Positions 1-15,400 of a stretch of DNA of 64,000 bases are shown here, one piece after another. The DNA comes from Lates calcarifer (lineage: Eukaryota > Chordata > Actinopteri > Centropomidae), in NCBI RefSeq assembly GCF_001640805.2, contig NC_066848.1:6761688-6825687 (forward strand), in the 5' to 3' direction. Made by a program: the position numbers and the translations under genes. Positions within the stretch are counted from its first letter, which is position 1, and every line of letters begins with the position of its first letter. The notes beneath the pieces are model-generated. The model saw nothing but the letters and a program-made list of their open reading frames with translations. It did not search any database and was not told the origin of the DNA.

Positions 1-3000
1 GATGTCCAGTGCTTTATTTCTGAGCACGCTCAGTTCCTGAGTCCAGCTCAGAGCAGCTACCTCCTCAAGTTCCTCAGCAGTACTCAGAGAGCTTTCAGGG
101 ACCAGACAGAGAGACTTGTTACACAGAGGAGCACCTTAGATGTCTTGCTGGGCACCAGAGAGAGGGAAAACCAGGAGAAGGTCTGCCTCTGGATATGCTA
201 TAAAATATCACAGTGCTTTCCTTGGAAAAACAAAAAAACAAACACATCTATGACAAGATATTTCACATATGTAGTTTGACAATTTTGGTACACACGTTAT
301 TATATTGGAATTAGACATCTGAGCAAGCTTAGTTTTTACCTGAATATTTCAGTGTACTTTATTCAGTGTATTCTGAGATGAATTATTAGCCTCTGTTTCC
401 AGGACCCAGATTTAAGAGGTTTTTCTGTGAATGTCTAAACGTTAAGAAGAAATAACAGCATTGCATGCTCAAGTGCTTGATCACTCCTCCACACTAACCT
501 TTGTACTGGTTGTATTCTACAGGCCTCAAGACAGCAGTGAACAATTAACAGTGGACAAAATGCACCTCTGTTGGAACAACTTTCACCCACAACAAACCCA
601 CTAACACACAGAGTACAATGTCCTCTTGTGCTTATTACCATTTCGAGACCAAAGTGGCGAATGGCAAAATAGCATGTTTACAGCATACCAGACACTGTTA
701 TAATAAATGAAGATTTTGCATGTTGCCTCTCTGTGCTTGAATTGTACCCTCTCTGATGTTTTAATGTTCTCGTTCCCAAATACTGAGCTTTTCCGATTAT
801 TATTTATGTCAAGTGTGATATTAACTTGATGTTTTTTATTTATTTATTTTTGTCAGTCTTTACTGGAGAGACACAAGGAGTTCACAGAAAAACTGGAGGA
901 AGTGTGTGATAATCTCACCTTGACAGAGAACCGCCTGATTGGTCATCAGCAACAGGCCGACAATGCTGAGTGTGTCACAGATCTGCAGCAGTACCAGCAA
1001 GAACATCAGGTTTGAATCACATTTTCTTCACTTTTAAGAAGCGTGTCATGTGTCCAAGTAGGTTTCCATCAATTAAAAGCTGCTTTATTCCATGCTTGTC
1101 TTATTTCTCTTGCTTTATGCCTGTTTGATCTCAAGGCTCTGCAAAAAGACGTATTGACAAATGCCAGTGCCTTGAATGAGGTCATCACCAGTACTAAAAA
1201 GTTTCTGGAGGAAAACCGAAACAAGTTGACGCCAGATCAAATCACCGTCATTGAGAGAAAGTTGGAAGAGGCTAAAAGCAAAGCCAAGCTCATCAACCAG
1301 CGGGCTGAGGAGTCTAGGAAAGATTTGGAGAAGGTTGTTACCACAGCCATAAAACAGGAGAGTGAAAAGGTCAGAGTTCCCCCATATATGTTGCATCAGA
1401 ATTTATATTATTGATTACAGTGTACTTGACATATAGCTAAATATATTGGCAATATATTATGTTGATTTTGTTCACTATTCAGTATTTTGTTAATATATAT
1501 TCTATATGTGTTTTCAGGCAGCAGCTGTTGAGCAGCTTGAAGAAAGTAAGAACAAAATCGAAGGCCTTCTAGACTGGATAGCCAACATAGGCAATGAAAA
1601 TGAAAATGAGAGCGGCCTGGATCAAACTGACCATACAAGTCAAGAAAATGGAAACCTGCCAGAGGAAACCTCAGCCAAGGGACTGATAGGAGAGGATGAC
1701 GATGCTAATGGAAACGCTCTGCAGACTATGGAGAATGATTTTGGCAGAGAGACCAGCGGCAAGAACAATGCCTCCCTTGACCTCGATAAGCAGTATGACA
1801 GGGTCAAGGTATAGTTGGTTTGTTGCAAAAAATGGTCAGCGTTTGTTCCACAGTAGTTCATACTTTGATGTAGGATTCTCTTGCAGGCACTTGACTTTCC
1901 CTGTCAACAGTGCACAATTTAATTAAAATCCAAGGGCATGACTTGAGGCAGATCTTTATATCATATGTAGTCTAAAGTTAAAAGACACAAATAGTAATGA
2001 AATGCAGAGTTTTTCAAAGCAAAGTATAATTAATTTCTAAGGCTGTTAAACATCAAATACCAATGATTATAAAAGCTAAGTCCAAGTTCAAAATGTAATT
2101 CTGTTAGAAAATTAAAGAATTTTGGAAAAGGCAGTAGAATCTTAAAGCTGATGCAGACCAGCATTTAAAGCCAGTTAACATAAAAAGCAAGAAATAATTT
2201 TGAAAAAGTAGTATTGATTATTCCATACAGGGTGTACCCCTGCCTCTCGCCCATTGACAGCTGGGATAGGCTCCAGCCCCTCCGCGACCCTTAATGGATA
2301 AGCAGTATAGATAATGGATGGATGGATAGTATTGATTATGTTAAAATGTTTTAAAAATTGTAAATAAGAATAATAATTGCTGCTATATGTATTGGTATTG
2401 TCTCAAGTCTTTGTTATTCTCACAGGCTCGTCATCAAGAGATTCTGTCCCAGCAGCAGGATCTGATCATGGCCACCCAGTCAGCTCAGGCTCTGCTGGAC
2501 AAACAAGCCAACGTGCTGTCCCCAGAGGAGAAGGAGAAACTCCAGAAGAACATCAAGGAACTGAAGGGGCGCTACGAGGCCTCGCTGACGCAGGCTGAAC
2601 AGCAGATGAAGCAGGTCCAGTGTGTCCAGGAGGAGCTGAAGAAGTTCCAGGACGACTGCGGGGAGTTTCAGGGCTGGTTAGACCAGGCGGAGAAAGAGAT
2701 GGAGGTTCTGGGCACTCCTGCAAGCTTCCTCAATATCCTCAGTGACAAACTCCAGCGACAGAAGAGCTTCTCAGAGGATGTGATTTCTCACAAAGGGGAC
2801 CTTCGCTTCATCACTATGTCAGGTCAGAAAGTGCTGGACGTGGCTAAAGCCTGTGGGCTGGGTGACCCTGCTGCTAAGAATGCTCTGCTGGACGTGGACA
2901 CTTCTGGAACCTGTTCTGCTGTCAAGGACAAACTGGACTCGGCAGCAAGTCGATACAAAGCGCTACATTCACAGGTATTTTAGCCTGCAGTTTATCAGAT

Positions 3001-3438
3001 GAACTTTAAGAGGCTGCAATAGCTTATTGTTGCCACTGGGTGGGAGCATTTGTCTTTATAGAAAGCTCAAAAAAGCTGTGTAATGCTTCATTAAGATTCC
3101 ACGCTATCTTCTGTAAGCACTGTGGAAATGTCAGTTTCAGACAAAGTGACAGTTTTTCACTAACTGACTTTTTTGTCTTTTTTGAGCCTGTGTTCTTAAT
3201 TATGTATGGTTTCTGAATCTGTTATCACACGCACAGTACAATTTCATTTCTTTTGTTTCAGTGCAATCAACTTGGCAACAACCTCAAAGATGTGGTTGAC
3301 AAATACAAGAAGTATGACGATTCCAGCTCTGGTCTTTTGAAGTGGCTCAACAGTTCAGAGGAGGAGGCGAGAAAGCAGCAATCGGAGTCCATAGCAGCTG
3401 ATCCACAAACATTACAGAAACAGCTGGAAGACACTAAG
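1..3438 (+). CDS. dst: dst exons 1-6 of the window: start of the visible spectrin-repeat rod
   Basis: These six exons encode alpha-helical, Gln/Glu/Lys-rich spectrin-type repeats, with the usual helix-A tryptophans ([17 protein letters not shown]). Exon 1518-1808 ends in an acidic, Asn/Asp/Glu-rich low-complexity linker that aligns with a variable linker in mammalian dystonin. The next exon (2426-2974, 183 codons) contains [16 protein letters not shown], a block strongly conserved in both DST and MACF1. The first exon runs off the left edge in frame 1. The exon at 3262-3438 ends in a GC rather than GT donor (AAG|GCAAGA). Confidence 0.93.
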
Positions 3439-6400
3439 GCAAGAAACACTGCAAGCCACGGCTGTATTGCCTATGCCTAGCCTTGGTTTCAAGCCCAACC
3501 TCAGAATTTTGTGGTGAAAAGCTCAGATTTATCTCAGATTGTGGTCTTTTTTTGAGTTTTCCAGTGAGTTTTCCATATTTCTGCGAGGCCTCTGTAATTC
3601 TCAAGGCCAAACAGGAGTCATATGAATAAGCCTTTTTGCCTTTTTACTTCCCATGTAATGCATTAAATTTGGGTGAAAATGAATCTTTATAGTTAAAGTT
3701 CTAAAAGAGTTTGAGTCGCCCTTACTAACCCTCATCAACTTTGTGTGCACTGTCATTGACTTTTTTTTATCAATCCAAGTAAAGAAGTAAAGGATAGCTT
3801 TATTTAGAAATAACACTTGCAGAACTTGGAGCAATGACTGGGTTATAAAGTCATGGCACAATAGACCTGCCTTACCATATACAGTGTTTCCACTGACTTA
3901 AGTACAACAAAGCTATTTTTAGCTGTGTGTTCAAATTCAAACCCACATGTGAGTAGTTTTACTCTGGTTATTTGTAGCTTGCATACTCCTACAAGAGGAT
4001 AAGAAACAAGGCTGACAGAGCTGTCTTTGTCAGAGCATTTGGCTGCACTTAGCTTTAACATTTCTCTGTAGGGAGGTAGTGACTTACAGCATAGATATGC
4101 CAAGATAAGAGGCGCCTGTGAGCCAACCAAGGAGCACTGTACTTTTGGCTTTGGTTACAAATCATTGCAGAAATCCTAAGGGTTTCTGTAAGTGTAACAG
4201 TGGAGCCAGACAGGTACATCTAAATATATCTGTGGAATGACTCAAGATTACATAAATATAGTCCAGACATTCTTGCACATCATTACTCTCTTGTTTTTAT
4301 CTTCAATCCATCACACTGGTGAAATGCATAACCTGTAAACCATAGTATAAATGTAGACAGAGGGCATGTATTAATATGGATGCAGTTTTATTTTCTCTGA
4401 CGTCTTCTAACTTATTGATCCACAGGTCTTACAAGGTCAGATGACAGGACATCAGACAGCTATCGACACACTACGCAAAACAGCTGAGTCTTTGATATCA
4501 TCTGACGGAGACCTGCTGAGCAACCCAGATGAGATCCAGGAGACAGTAGGTGAGGAAAAAAAAACAAAAGCAGGGAGCCAATTTTGCACTGTATATAACA
4601 TCACAGAATTTAAATGATTTTATATGTCACTCACACACAGGTTTTGAAATTAGGATATAGGCCTTTAAATGTGCGAGCTGAAAAATGCCAGACATTGTTA
4701 CATTTTTCAGACCAACTATTTTAAAGTACAGCTTGAAGTTGATAAACCTTATAGTCTGCAAAATATTCTCCATGCAACTTAGTTGGAAGGTCAATAAACC
4801 GGCAGACTTTCACTTGGTGGCATGCAAAAATGTCAACATACTGCGAAGTGTCCATTCTTTTCTTGCTAGAATTTACACTCTAAAATCCATATTTCACAAC
4901 CTATCTGTATGAAATATGGCTTTTAGAGTGTCTCATTTGTGTTCACTCTCCCCAGTCATTGTTTTCTTGGCCTCCATTTAAAAATGCTTTTACTCTACCA
5001 GAACTTTGTAAGTGTAATCCTTTGCCAAAATTATAGCATTAACAAACTCATACATGCCAAATAAGTTTCTTCTTTGCTTTGAAATGTTTACCTCACAGTG
5101 TGTCTCAAACATTGATAAATTGCTCAGCTTGAAACATACACTTCCATGTGTTGCAGATGACATAGTGGAGCGCTATGACAACCTGTCAAAGTCTGTAAGT
5201 GATCGAAATGAGAAGCTGCAGATCACTCTGACTCGATCCATGAGTGTCCAGGATGGTCTGGATGAGATGATGGGATGGATGGAGGGAGTAGAGGCCAGCG
5301 TGAATGAGAAAGGACAAATTCCCCTGGACTCTGCATCTATTGGAGATATTCTCAGCAAAGAAGCAGTGTGTATTCTGGTCATCATTTCAACAGTACAATA
5401 ACTATATACTCTAACTCTTACTGTATGCTGTGAGCAGTTAATTTTGTTTTCCTCCAGCTTCATATTCGCATATCTATTAAAACATTGCTGTTGTCCATCT
5501 TGTGTTTTTAAGGCATTAGAGCAAGACATAGCAAGTCGCCAGAGCAGCATCTCAGCCATGAAGGCCAAGGTGAAGAAGTTTGTGGAGACAGCAGATCCCT
5601 CTGCTGCTGCGCTCCTGCAGACTAAGATGGATGCTCTCTCTCAGCGCTTCTCTGATGCTTGTGACAAACACAAGCAAAAGGTTTCCCAACTGGAGCAGCT
5701 GAAAGACAAGGTAGAAGAGTTTGAGACGGTCGCAGATAAAATTCAGCAGTTTGTTGTAAAGCGCACACAAGAGCTACATGAGACAGACGGGCCAGGGAAA
5801 ACATTTGATGAACTGTCTCAGCTGATGGAGGTAAGTATACCACTGACAAAATGTACAACAATAAATTGATATATTTGGTGTCTTTCAGTAATGTAGCATT
5901 TTCATCAGTACTTGGATTTGATACTTTTATAAAGATTGACTGTTGACTAATTTCACTGCAGGGTACTAAAGCTGAGATGGCTGAACATGCCAGTGATCTG
6001 GAGACACTGCAGACTCTTTCCAAAGAGATGTCTGAAATATCCCCCGATGGAAACAAAGCCCAGATCCAGGGCAAGATGGACAATCTGTTGAATATTTTTA
6101 CCACCTTTAAAGACACTGTCAAAGAGAAGTACGTTGCAACACGGGAGGGAAGAAGAAACTCTTTGTATCATTTTCCTTAACATTACTGTTTATCTAATGT
6201 TGGTTAATGTACAAATGGATGCATGATATGACCGATTCTTGCCCACTGCAGAGAAGAAGAGGTATCATCCTGTCAGGACCAGCTGGGAGAGTTCAGATCT
6301 GCAGCCACCGCACTCACTAAGTGGCTGGAGGAGACCAATGAGAAAGTACCTGCAGTTCAGCCAAGCAGCAGTGAGAAAAGTCTGGAGAGGGACCTGCAGA

Positions 6401-9400
6401 TAGTCACGGTGAGTCAAGAGATAAATAAAATGTCTGCTATAGAGAGAGTGTTGTTCCCATATATATTTTATCTAACTGCACTGAAAATGCTGGAACAGAA
6501 GCTGTATACTTATCTTTTGTTTATGTGTTTTGCAATAGATGAATGTAATTGTGTTGTAACAGATTATAGTTCTATCCTCCCTAAACTACCCACTTTCCCA
6601 GCTGGCTTTCTCTTCCAACTAATGACAGATGGATGTAAGTTTTCACACAGGACAGGTCTGGGAGTGAAACACCATGTTATCCAACAGAGAGACTATTTTA
6701 TTTCTGTAATTTTAGAGAAAAAAATCACAGAAACAGATCATGAATCTAGAGTGAAAAAAGAAATTACAAAAACTGTTGTGAAGTGAAATCACTCTTTTTT
6801 TTAAATCCTGTTTCTCACAGACTTTTCAGACATAACCTTTTACTTTCATATTTTATGAATACCATCTGTCATATCTGCTTCCCATATATACAATTTATCT
6901 GTCCGATCATTCTTTCATCAGGGATTATTAGATGAATGGACATCCAAAGGCCCTGCTGTCGAGGATCTGAACAGTAAAGGATCAGCTCTGTGTAGCCTCA
7001 TTACTTTTCTCACATCCCCTGCCAAAACAAAGACTCCTAACAAGTCAGGTAAACATCAGCACTCTTAACCTCATATATTGGAATCACTCAGTGGGATGGG
7101 ATGCATGGGGTTTGGGTGCACTTCTGAGTACTGAATAATCACTAACCATTAGAGTCCGTGGAACTATCTTTAGCCAACAATCCTTGTTACCCTTCCTGTC
7201 CTTTACACAAGCTTTGTCTTATGTCTTTGCATCAGCTCTTACTAATGGTGGTGGTCCAGCGAGCCATTCCTACCTAACTAATAAAGGTAATGAAGTGTGT
7301 ATGTGGATGCTGCTGTGAAAACACTGTGTTTGTGGTTTTATTATGGCTCATTTTCAAAACATTGCTATGGCTGTGGTGGCTATATGCCAAACAAATAGCA
7401 ACTTTTGAAAATCACTTTAACAGTATGTTCTGATAATGAGTTGTAGAGTTACAGTGTGGGGAGTTTATAGTTTTTTGTTTTTTAAAAAATAAATGCTCAT
7501 TTGAGAAATGATTAAGCCTTAACCAATTTATTTTCATCAAGACTGTTCAGAAATTAATCAAAATTTAAAGGCACAAATACACATTTCTTTTTGCTTTATT
7601 TTTACATTTTTCTTTATTTGGGTCGCATTCCAACTCTAGGTTTATTCAGATTAACTATTAAAAAACAATTTCCTTCTGTTGCACAGCTCATATTGCTCAG
7701 TGGGCAAGTTTTCTTAAAAATCAGTTTCAGGGAGTAGTTCTTGCATGCTGCTATAACTTATACAGAAGGTTGTGCTAAAGATAGTACGCTTGAATTCCAT
7801 TTGTAGAGATTTGTTGACATTTCCCTCACTCATATTTTGAACATACTGTACCATAAGGCTATTATATTAACTGTGCCTCACTCTTATCAGTGTCATTATG
7901 CCCACTCTCAGTCTCATTATGGCACTCTACTATATACCCAGAAAGGAAACTTGACAGAATTATTTTGAATGTCCACAGAGCTGATGGTAATTCAGCAGAA
8001 CATGTCATTCGTCAATGAGGGATACGCGAGCCTCGGGGAAACACTAAAGAGTCGAGCCACTGGGCTGAGTAGCTTGGTGCAGGAGGTGAAAGAGGCTCAA
8101 AAGGAGACAGAGGACATGATGACATGGCTGAAGGACATGAAGAAGACTGCAGCATCGTGGAACAATGCAGCAACAGAGAAAGATTCAGTCAAAACACAGC
8201 TTGAGCAGCAGAAGGTACAAAATGTTGTTGCTCATCAAATGGGCTGTTACATTTTAATTATGCTCTAAAATTGGTCACTGATTTTGTTCTGGTTTGAACA
8301 AGATAGTCATATGGCACTCTTGGAAATCTTGGGATTCAGTGTTCATAATTTGTTTTACTCTCTCAGGCATTTGAAGATGACATGAAGCAAAAGCAGGAGC
8401 AGCTCCAGAAGCTCAGAGAGAAGCTCCTCAATTTGATTGAGATGAATCCAAACTCCCCTGAGGCAGCAAAATGGAAGCAGATGCTGGCAAAAATAGGTAT
8501 GCACCAAGGTGTTGTGTCCAGATGGTCCTGGGCAATTTATGTCTCTGAAACCATCAGTGATATGCTGACTCCCATTGATGAAATGTATCTCATTACGGCA
8601 CTGGAGTTTGTGTAAAGGCTTTTACAAAATGGCATGTGCTGTATGAGATATTAGACCAACTATATTTGTGGTGTCCGTCTTGTTGTTTACCTACCCCATG
8701 CATAAATATGAGCCTGTCTCAGTACCTGCTCTCTGCCACACCAGTTAAATTAACACATTTGTAGTGCCAAGTCCTGCACAGTTGGAGGTTTGCTAGGTGA
8801 ACAGTAGGACAGTGGATAGAAAGGTGCTATTGTGCTGACTAATGCAGACTGGTGTGATTGTTGTGCCCCCCTGCATAGATGCTGCTTGGGCAGATATCAG
8901 CGGCTCTGTAGAGGAGAGGAAGCAGCACCTGGAGCTGTCCAACAAGAATCTGGACATCTTCCAAACGACTGAGCTGCAACTTGGTCAGTGGCTTTCAGAG
9001 AAGGAGCTGATGATGAGTGTCCTCGGACCCCTTTCGATAGACCCGAACATGCTAAAAATGCAGAAGCAGCAAGTTCAAGTAAGCATGGTGCAAATTGCTG
9101 GGAATGATATGAGGGTTTTACATCCCTTTAGAATAAGTATTAAAGGATTTCTTATAATTTTCTGATAGATGATTCATCTTGATCTGTTTCCTCCCTTTAG
9201 ATCCTTCAAAATGAATTTAAGAGCCGTAAACCTCAATATGAGCAACTTGAGGAAGCTGCTTCAGCCATCCTAAGCTCCTCAGACAACCAGGACCCCTCAA
9301 GCGGGAAGCTGGTGCGGGAGCAGCTTGCTGCTGTCACCCAGAAATGGCAAGGCCTCACAGGGCAGCTGGACCAACGAGACAGCCTCATCGACCAGGCTGT

Positions 9401-12400
9401 GGTGAAGACGGGGCAGTTCCAGGAGTTACTGAGGAGTCTCAGTCAGACTGCCACTCAGCTGGAGAATCAGCTCACCAACCATCAGGGCCACAGCACCCAG
9501 CCCGACGCTGTGAAGAAGCAGTTGGAGGACGTCCAGAACATCTCAGGTCAGCTGAGGGAGGAGAGGAAGAAGCTGAAGGAGGCTGAGGCCATCAACACAG
9601 AGCTCACAGCAATGGTGACTGAGGACTATCTGAAAGCAGACTTAGCCAGGCAGCTGGAGAGTGTCAGCAAGCCTTTCAAACAACTGGAAGAGAAAGCAGG
9701 TCAGCCTTTTCACTTAACCTAATAATGTAGTGTTGTAATGTTTGGAGAGAGGAAACGATTCTATTCGTGTTGAGTCACTGTAGAATATATTTATTCTATG
9801 ACGGCAACCTCCCAACAGTCTAAACTGTTGTAATCACAATCACCCTTGTGGACTATTCAAACCCTGGCCAAGGAATTGGCATCTAGCATAGTTGGTTTAG
9901 TCTGCGATTGCCGTCTTAATTATATCAAAAATGTAGGATGAATTAGAAAAGTCATCTGCAGCCATGTTCTTAGCCACCTTTTGATTCCAAAAAGCTGACA
10001 TTTCTCTGTTGCAGCAAAGCGGATCGAACAGCTGAACTCAACCTTTGCCAGCTCTCAGCAGTTCCATCAGACCTCCAAGGACTTCCAATCATGGCTTGGT
10101 GAGAAGCTTCAGGACCAGTCTAAGCCCCAGCCTATCTCTGCCAAAGTGGACATCCTGCAACAAACCCTGGAGGAGCACAGTAAACTCCAGAAGGCTCTCA
10201 GTGAGCACGAAGACGCTTATAACACAATCATTGGGGAGGGGGAGATGCTTCTGCAGAACACAGATGGTGCAGAAAAGTTGGCACTACAAGGGCAGCTCAC
10301 TACCCTCTCTACCAACTGGGAGGAGGTGAAGAAGAGCTCTGCAGAGCAGGCTGACAAACTCCAGACTGCTCTGCAGAGATCTCTGAAGTATCAGGAACAT
10401 GCAGAGAAGCTCAGCTCTTGGATTCAGGAGTGTGAAGCTAGCGAGGGCAGAGTCAAACTCACTATTGACCCTGTTGCTGTTGAGAGCTCCATTTCTCAGG
10501 TTAAAGCTCTCCAGAAAGATGTTGACAAGCACCGAGGGATGGTGGAGCAGCTCAACACAGCTGCAGATAGACTTCTTGAGGTGGCCAATACAGACACTCA
10601 AGCTATAAAAGAGGAGAAGGCTAGCATTGGCAAAAGAGTGGACAATGTAGTGGAGGGTCTGCAGAGCAAGAGGGAATCCCTGGAGAAGATCTCGCACACG
10701 GTTAAGGAGTTTAATGATACCTACAAAGAGGCAAAGGGTCAGCTTGAGGGAGCTAAGAAACAGGTGGATGCCTATGAATCACAGGGCGTGCAAGGTCACA
10801 GTAATAAGAACCTGACCAACATGAAAGCCCAGCATAAGAGTTTAGAGGGAGTGCAGAACCATGTAGAGCATATGAAGAGCTTGGCCAAGGACCTTGTAGT
10901 AGATGTCCCAGATGCTGATGGAGTGACAGACCTCTTACTGCAGGCTGACAGCATAGAAAAAGACTACAGCTCCCTGAACAAGAAACTAGAGGAGACGTGC
11001 CAAGTCTTGGAGGGTAAACTGCAGGGTATTGGACAGTTCCAAAATAGCATCCGTGAGATGTTCACCCGTTTCACAGACCTGGATGATGAGCTGGACAGCA
11101 TGGCTCCGGTTGATCTCGACTTGGCCACTCTTAAAAAACAGCAGGGCAGCATCGAGAGCTTTGTGGCTAAGCTGCAAGAGCTGATGGCTAACACAGCTAA
11201 TGCCGGAGACAGCTGTAAGAAGATGCTAGAGACTGAAACCTCACCTGACCTGTTAGGCTTAAAGAGAGATCTGGATGCTCTGAGTAAGCAGTGTGGTAAA
11301 CTGTTGGACAGAGCCAAAGGCCGAGAGGTGCAGGTGCAGAGTACTCTCACCAAGCTAGAGGAGCTGTACGGAAAGCTCCACCAAATGGAAGACAAACTTT
11401 GCAGAGCCGTGGACAAGGAGGCATCTCAGGAGGCGGTCGGCATGGAGACAGATGTCATCAACCAACAGCTGGAGGCCTTTAAGGTACAGTTTCCCCAGTT
11501 TGACATTTATTTTGTTGCATAGGTCAACATGCAGAATTTCAAAGCACTTCATTTTCATTCCTCAGGTTAAAAAAGTGATTGAGTTGTACGGTTGAATACA
11601 TGTGAAATCACAGCAGCATAAAGGTTGATGTTAACATCTTGCTCCACATTACATTTGCACCTGTTTGTTTTGTGCTCTCAGGGGATCAGTATGAGTTGCT
11701 ACAGTTGTGAACATGATGATATAATTGTTCCACTGGGACTTTGCACCTCTTCACACATTGAGTCCCTTTTAGTTTGCTTTGCACATCTGTCATGAAGCTG
11801 TGGTGGTGAACTGCGCTGACTCTGGCATTCTAATAATTTATCACCAATTCACTTCTGTCCCTATACCTTTAAGCCAAAAAAATATTACTATATCACTATA
11901 TTACTATAATTAAAATATTGAGACACTCTTAGTAGTAGTCTATTAGTAGGAAAATGTCACGAATTCTTAGATATTGTGTTTAATATTTCTTCATAAAATA
12001 AAGTCTACACTGATACAATAACTAAGACTTGCTGTTAATTGCTCTTAGGTTTATTTCATTGACTAAAATTTGATGATAAAAAGTACAAGATGTAAATGTT
12101 TTTGCTCAGGAAATCCAGTTTTTAAACATAAAAGTCATTTCATCATCCTTTTTTCCAGTGGCAGCTATTGAGAAATGCTACTTTTATTTTTATATAAATC
12201 ATCCAGACTAAAGGTATAATCCATCCAAGTATTCTTATACATTTCCAAAATTTTTCCAAAAACATACAAATAATACTTTAGATGCTCCACGTCCACAAAA
12301 CCATTCACTGGGGCAGATTAGCAGCAGGCTCTATACTGAAGACACTTGCTACTTATGTGGCAATTCTCAGGGGACTGCTGGTTCATTCAGGGCATCTGTT

Positions 12401-15400
12401 GTTAACAAAAGAGCTGCGGCCCATATGCAGTGATGGTGCAGTAGGGATGGACGGTCACAGCCAGGTGGTCGCCAGCAGGGTGTCACTTGATTCATTAATG
12501 AAGCTGGGCCTGCATCCTGATCTCTTAACATTGATATTCTTGGTCTTTTACTTCTGAACCTTCACAGCCTGACATTATCCCCAGCTCTGAGTGTTAATTT
12601 GACTATTCTGACATAGACACCAGCTAGTGAAGTGATGGTTAGTAATCTTTAAAATGTCCTGAAACCCTCAAGTATTTTGTGCAGGGCTGAGCATCCATTA
12701 AAACCTGTTCTAATGGTTATGTGATTTAGTCAAATTAGCTGATATGTAATTCTGCCTTTATGGTTAATAGTGCTTCTATCTGCATTTTTGAAAATGGCTA
12801 AAGGATGTTAATTATAAGAATTTATCAGTTCACGCTAGAAGTAGATTTCTTAGCATTGCAAAGTATCCCAGTGGCAATGAAATTATAATCCCAAAGGCTA
12901 TATATTATTCCTTAAGGCTTTGTTTATTGTATCATGAATAGACTAAACATGCACATTTTATACATATCGTATACGCAGGACTACAAAAATACCACACTGC
13001 TTCCTAATGCTGCTAATGGCCTATTCTCAGTTTATATTGTCTATAAAATTTTGGAGGCCTCTCCTGGTATCAGTGAGGGATAAAACAATTGGGTAGCCAT
13101 TAGCAAGATTTACAGACAGATGCAAAATATTTTAAAAGCCTGTAAATTCCTGTGGAGTTTTCCAAAAGAGGATTAACCTATATTTAGAGGTGCAATTGTG
13201 AAACACTTCATTTATAGTATTAGATAGCATTACAATGAAACAATGTAAACAGACGTGTATAAGCAAATGACACAGATCCTACGATGTAGGTCAAGGGATT
13301 TTGGGTTTTTCTTTCCAATTAAGTGGGTGCTGTACTCACATAGTAGGGCTACATCCAAACCCCTTGTTGAGTTACATGGATTAAAATATCATTGGGGTAG
13401 TGGGGGTGGGGGTGTCAGTGTTTGTGGAGTTGTCAGGCTCGCAGGGTAACTATTAAAGAAGTGATTGATTCAAATAGTCGCTGAGCAGTGTTGTCATGGT
13501 GCATGTTTTGACCCCCCTGCCCCTTTTTGTCGTCTCACCAGCCTGGGTTGAGCGGGCGTATACGGCCTCAGCTGCTGGTGGAAAATCCCCTTTGTACTCG
13601 CCCATACCAGAACTTTGCATCAGGAGAAGAATTGTCAAAAATAGCAAAACTTGAATTGTTTCTTTATTTAGTTGCAGAATGAAAACATTACATGATTTTG
13701 TCATATTCTGTTTTATATTTATTGCATCAGACTCTTGCTGTAGGTAAGTGGGCTTTATTGGCAGCTGGCGAGAAAGAAATAAACAGAGAAAGACAGCACT
13801 CGGATTCATCTCTTTCATGTGCTGTTACCATTTTAGGTCAAGTTTTGAAAAGAGACATGCCTGACTTCATGTGTTTACTCTTGTTTTTCCACATGAGACC
13901 TGTGGAAGCTTGACTGAGGAAGTCCTGGTGTATGTATATCTTTATGTCTACCCTAAAGGGCAGCTCTAGTGACTCAACACTACTGGGGATTGGCGTGGGC
14001 GTCTTCTCTCACCGTTCAGACATTACATCAGTGTGTCTTTCAATTCAAAAAGGAATTTCTACTTTCTGAATCATACTGTAGCTAACCTAGTTCATTGAAG
14101 TTTATGGTAAGAAAGTATCACTGGGTCCACGTAGTGTTGCTTACTCACTGCTACATAGAAATGATACATTCTCCTTACAGTGAAACATGAAACCTCTATG
14201 GGCCAGTTTCTAGACAGGTAGAGTGCACATTGTTTTGCTGTAAGGCAATCATGTTGAGTATCTATTCATCAAAGGTTTCTAGTCTCGGTTTCCAATGCAG
14301 ACTTCAAATCTTAAGTGTTAAAGCAGGCCTCAACTGAACCTAAATGCCAGAAGATCAGTTTGAAAACAATCCTCTGTACACTCCCACAGCAAATTTGTGA
14401 CAATGACATGAAAGCCTATAAATTAGAAGCTGAATGTTGTGGCCCGCCTGCTTGGGTTGCTAGGTCACAGATGATTTGTTTAAGTAATTGTTTAAGCAAA
14501 AATGCCCAAAATTGTTGGTTCCAGCTTTGCAATAGTTTGTTTGCAGTTTTTGTTAGTCGCCTATGATGGTTCTGGACTGTTGGTCAGGCAAAGCAAGTTT
14601 TATAAATATGTCAACTGGGGCTCTGGGTAATTGTGATGGACTTTTTTCACTGTTTTCTGACTATTTACAAGATCAAACAGTTTATCCATTAATCAAGAAA
14701 AATGAAAGGCAGATTAATCAATGATGAAAAAATGTGTCCTCTCTTCAACCTTTGGTCTCTGCAGCTTTTGGTCTGAATTGGCTAATAAGAATTTATGTGA
14801 ACTGCACAAAGTACCAAAGATATATGGCACAGTGTTGACAAAGGGACCTGCAGCAGCCAGGAAAATGACTAGAGGAATAATTTGTATTCATTCATCTAAA
14901 AGCCAGAATATTTAAAAAGTCAGTTTCAGTGGCTGAACATCCTTTTTTTAAATCCCACCAGATCTTGAACTGCTTATTTATCTCTGCCAACGTCCTCTTT
15001 CCGTCTCTTCTCATGCGTGCAGAACTGGACAAAGAAGTTGGGATTGTCCAGCTCCTTACCGAACTACTGTGGCGCAGACAATCCAGGAAACAAAAATAAA
15101 TTCCTTTTATTATCTCCTCTATCCTCTTTTCTTCTCCTACCCCGGTCACTGGACATAAAAAGCCCCTTCGTGCACTTGGCAGAGCCTGTCAGTGTTAAAT
15201 TACCTGGGACCTGTGCCCCCCTCAGCATTCCACAGTAATTAAGAATATCTGCAGGGTCCACAGCAACTGTCCACAAGTAGAAAAGAGAGGGCAAAGGGAG
15301 AAAAAAGGAAAAATGTGTATCTATTTCAGCATAGTGTGATGTCACCAGAGTGGGAGCTGCTGCTGCCTGCTGGTCTTTTTTTTCTGTGAAGTAGGAAAGC

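Noticed and set aside
10284..11416. Long minus-strand ORFs opposite the large rod exon
   Set aside because: They are shadows of the strongly coding + strand; Leu/Ser-rich translation is the expected artefact opposite Gln/Glu/Lys-rich coiled coil.
12282..12557. 91-codon ORF in the large dst intron
   Set aside because: No domain, no supporting splice context and no resemblance to a known protein; average intronic composition.
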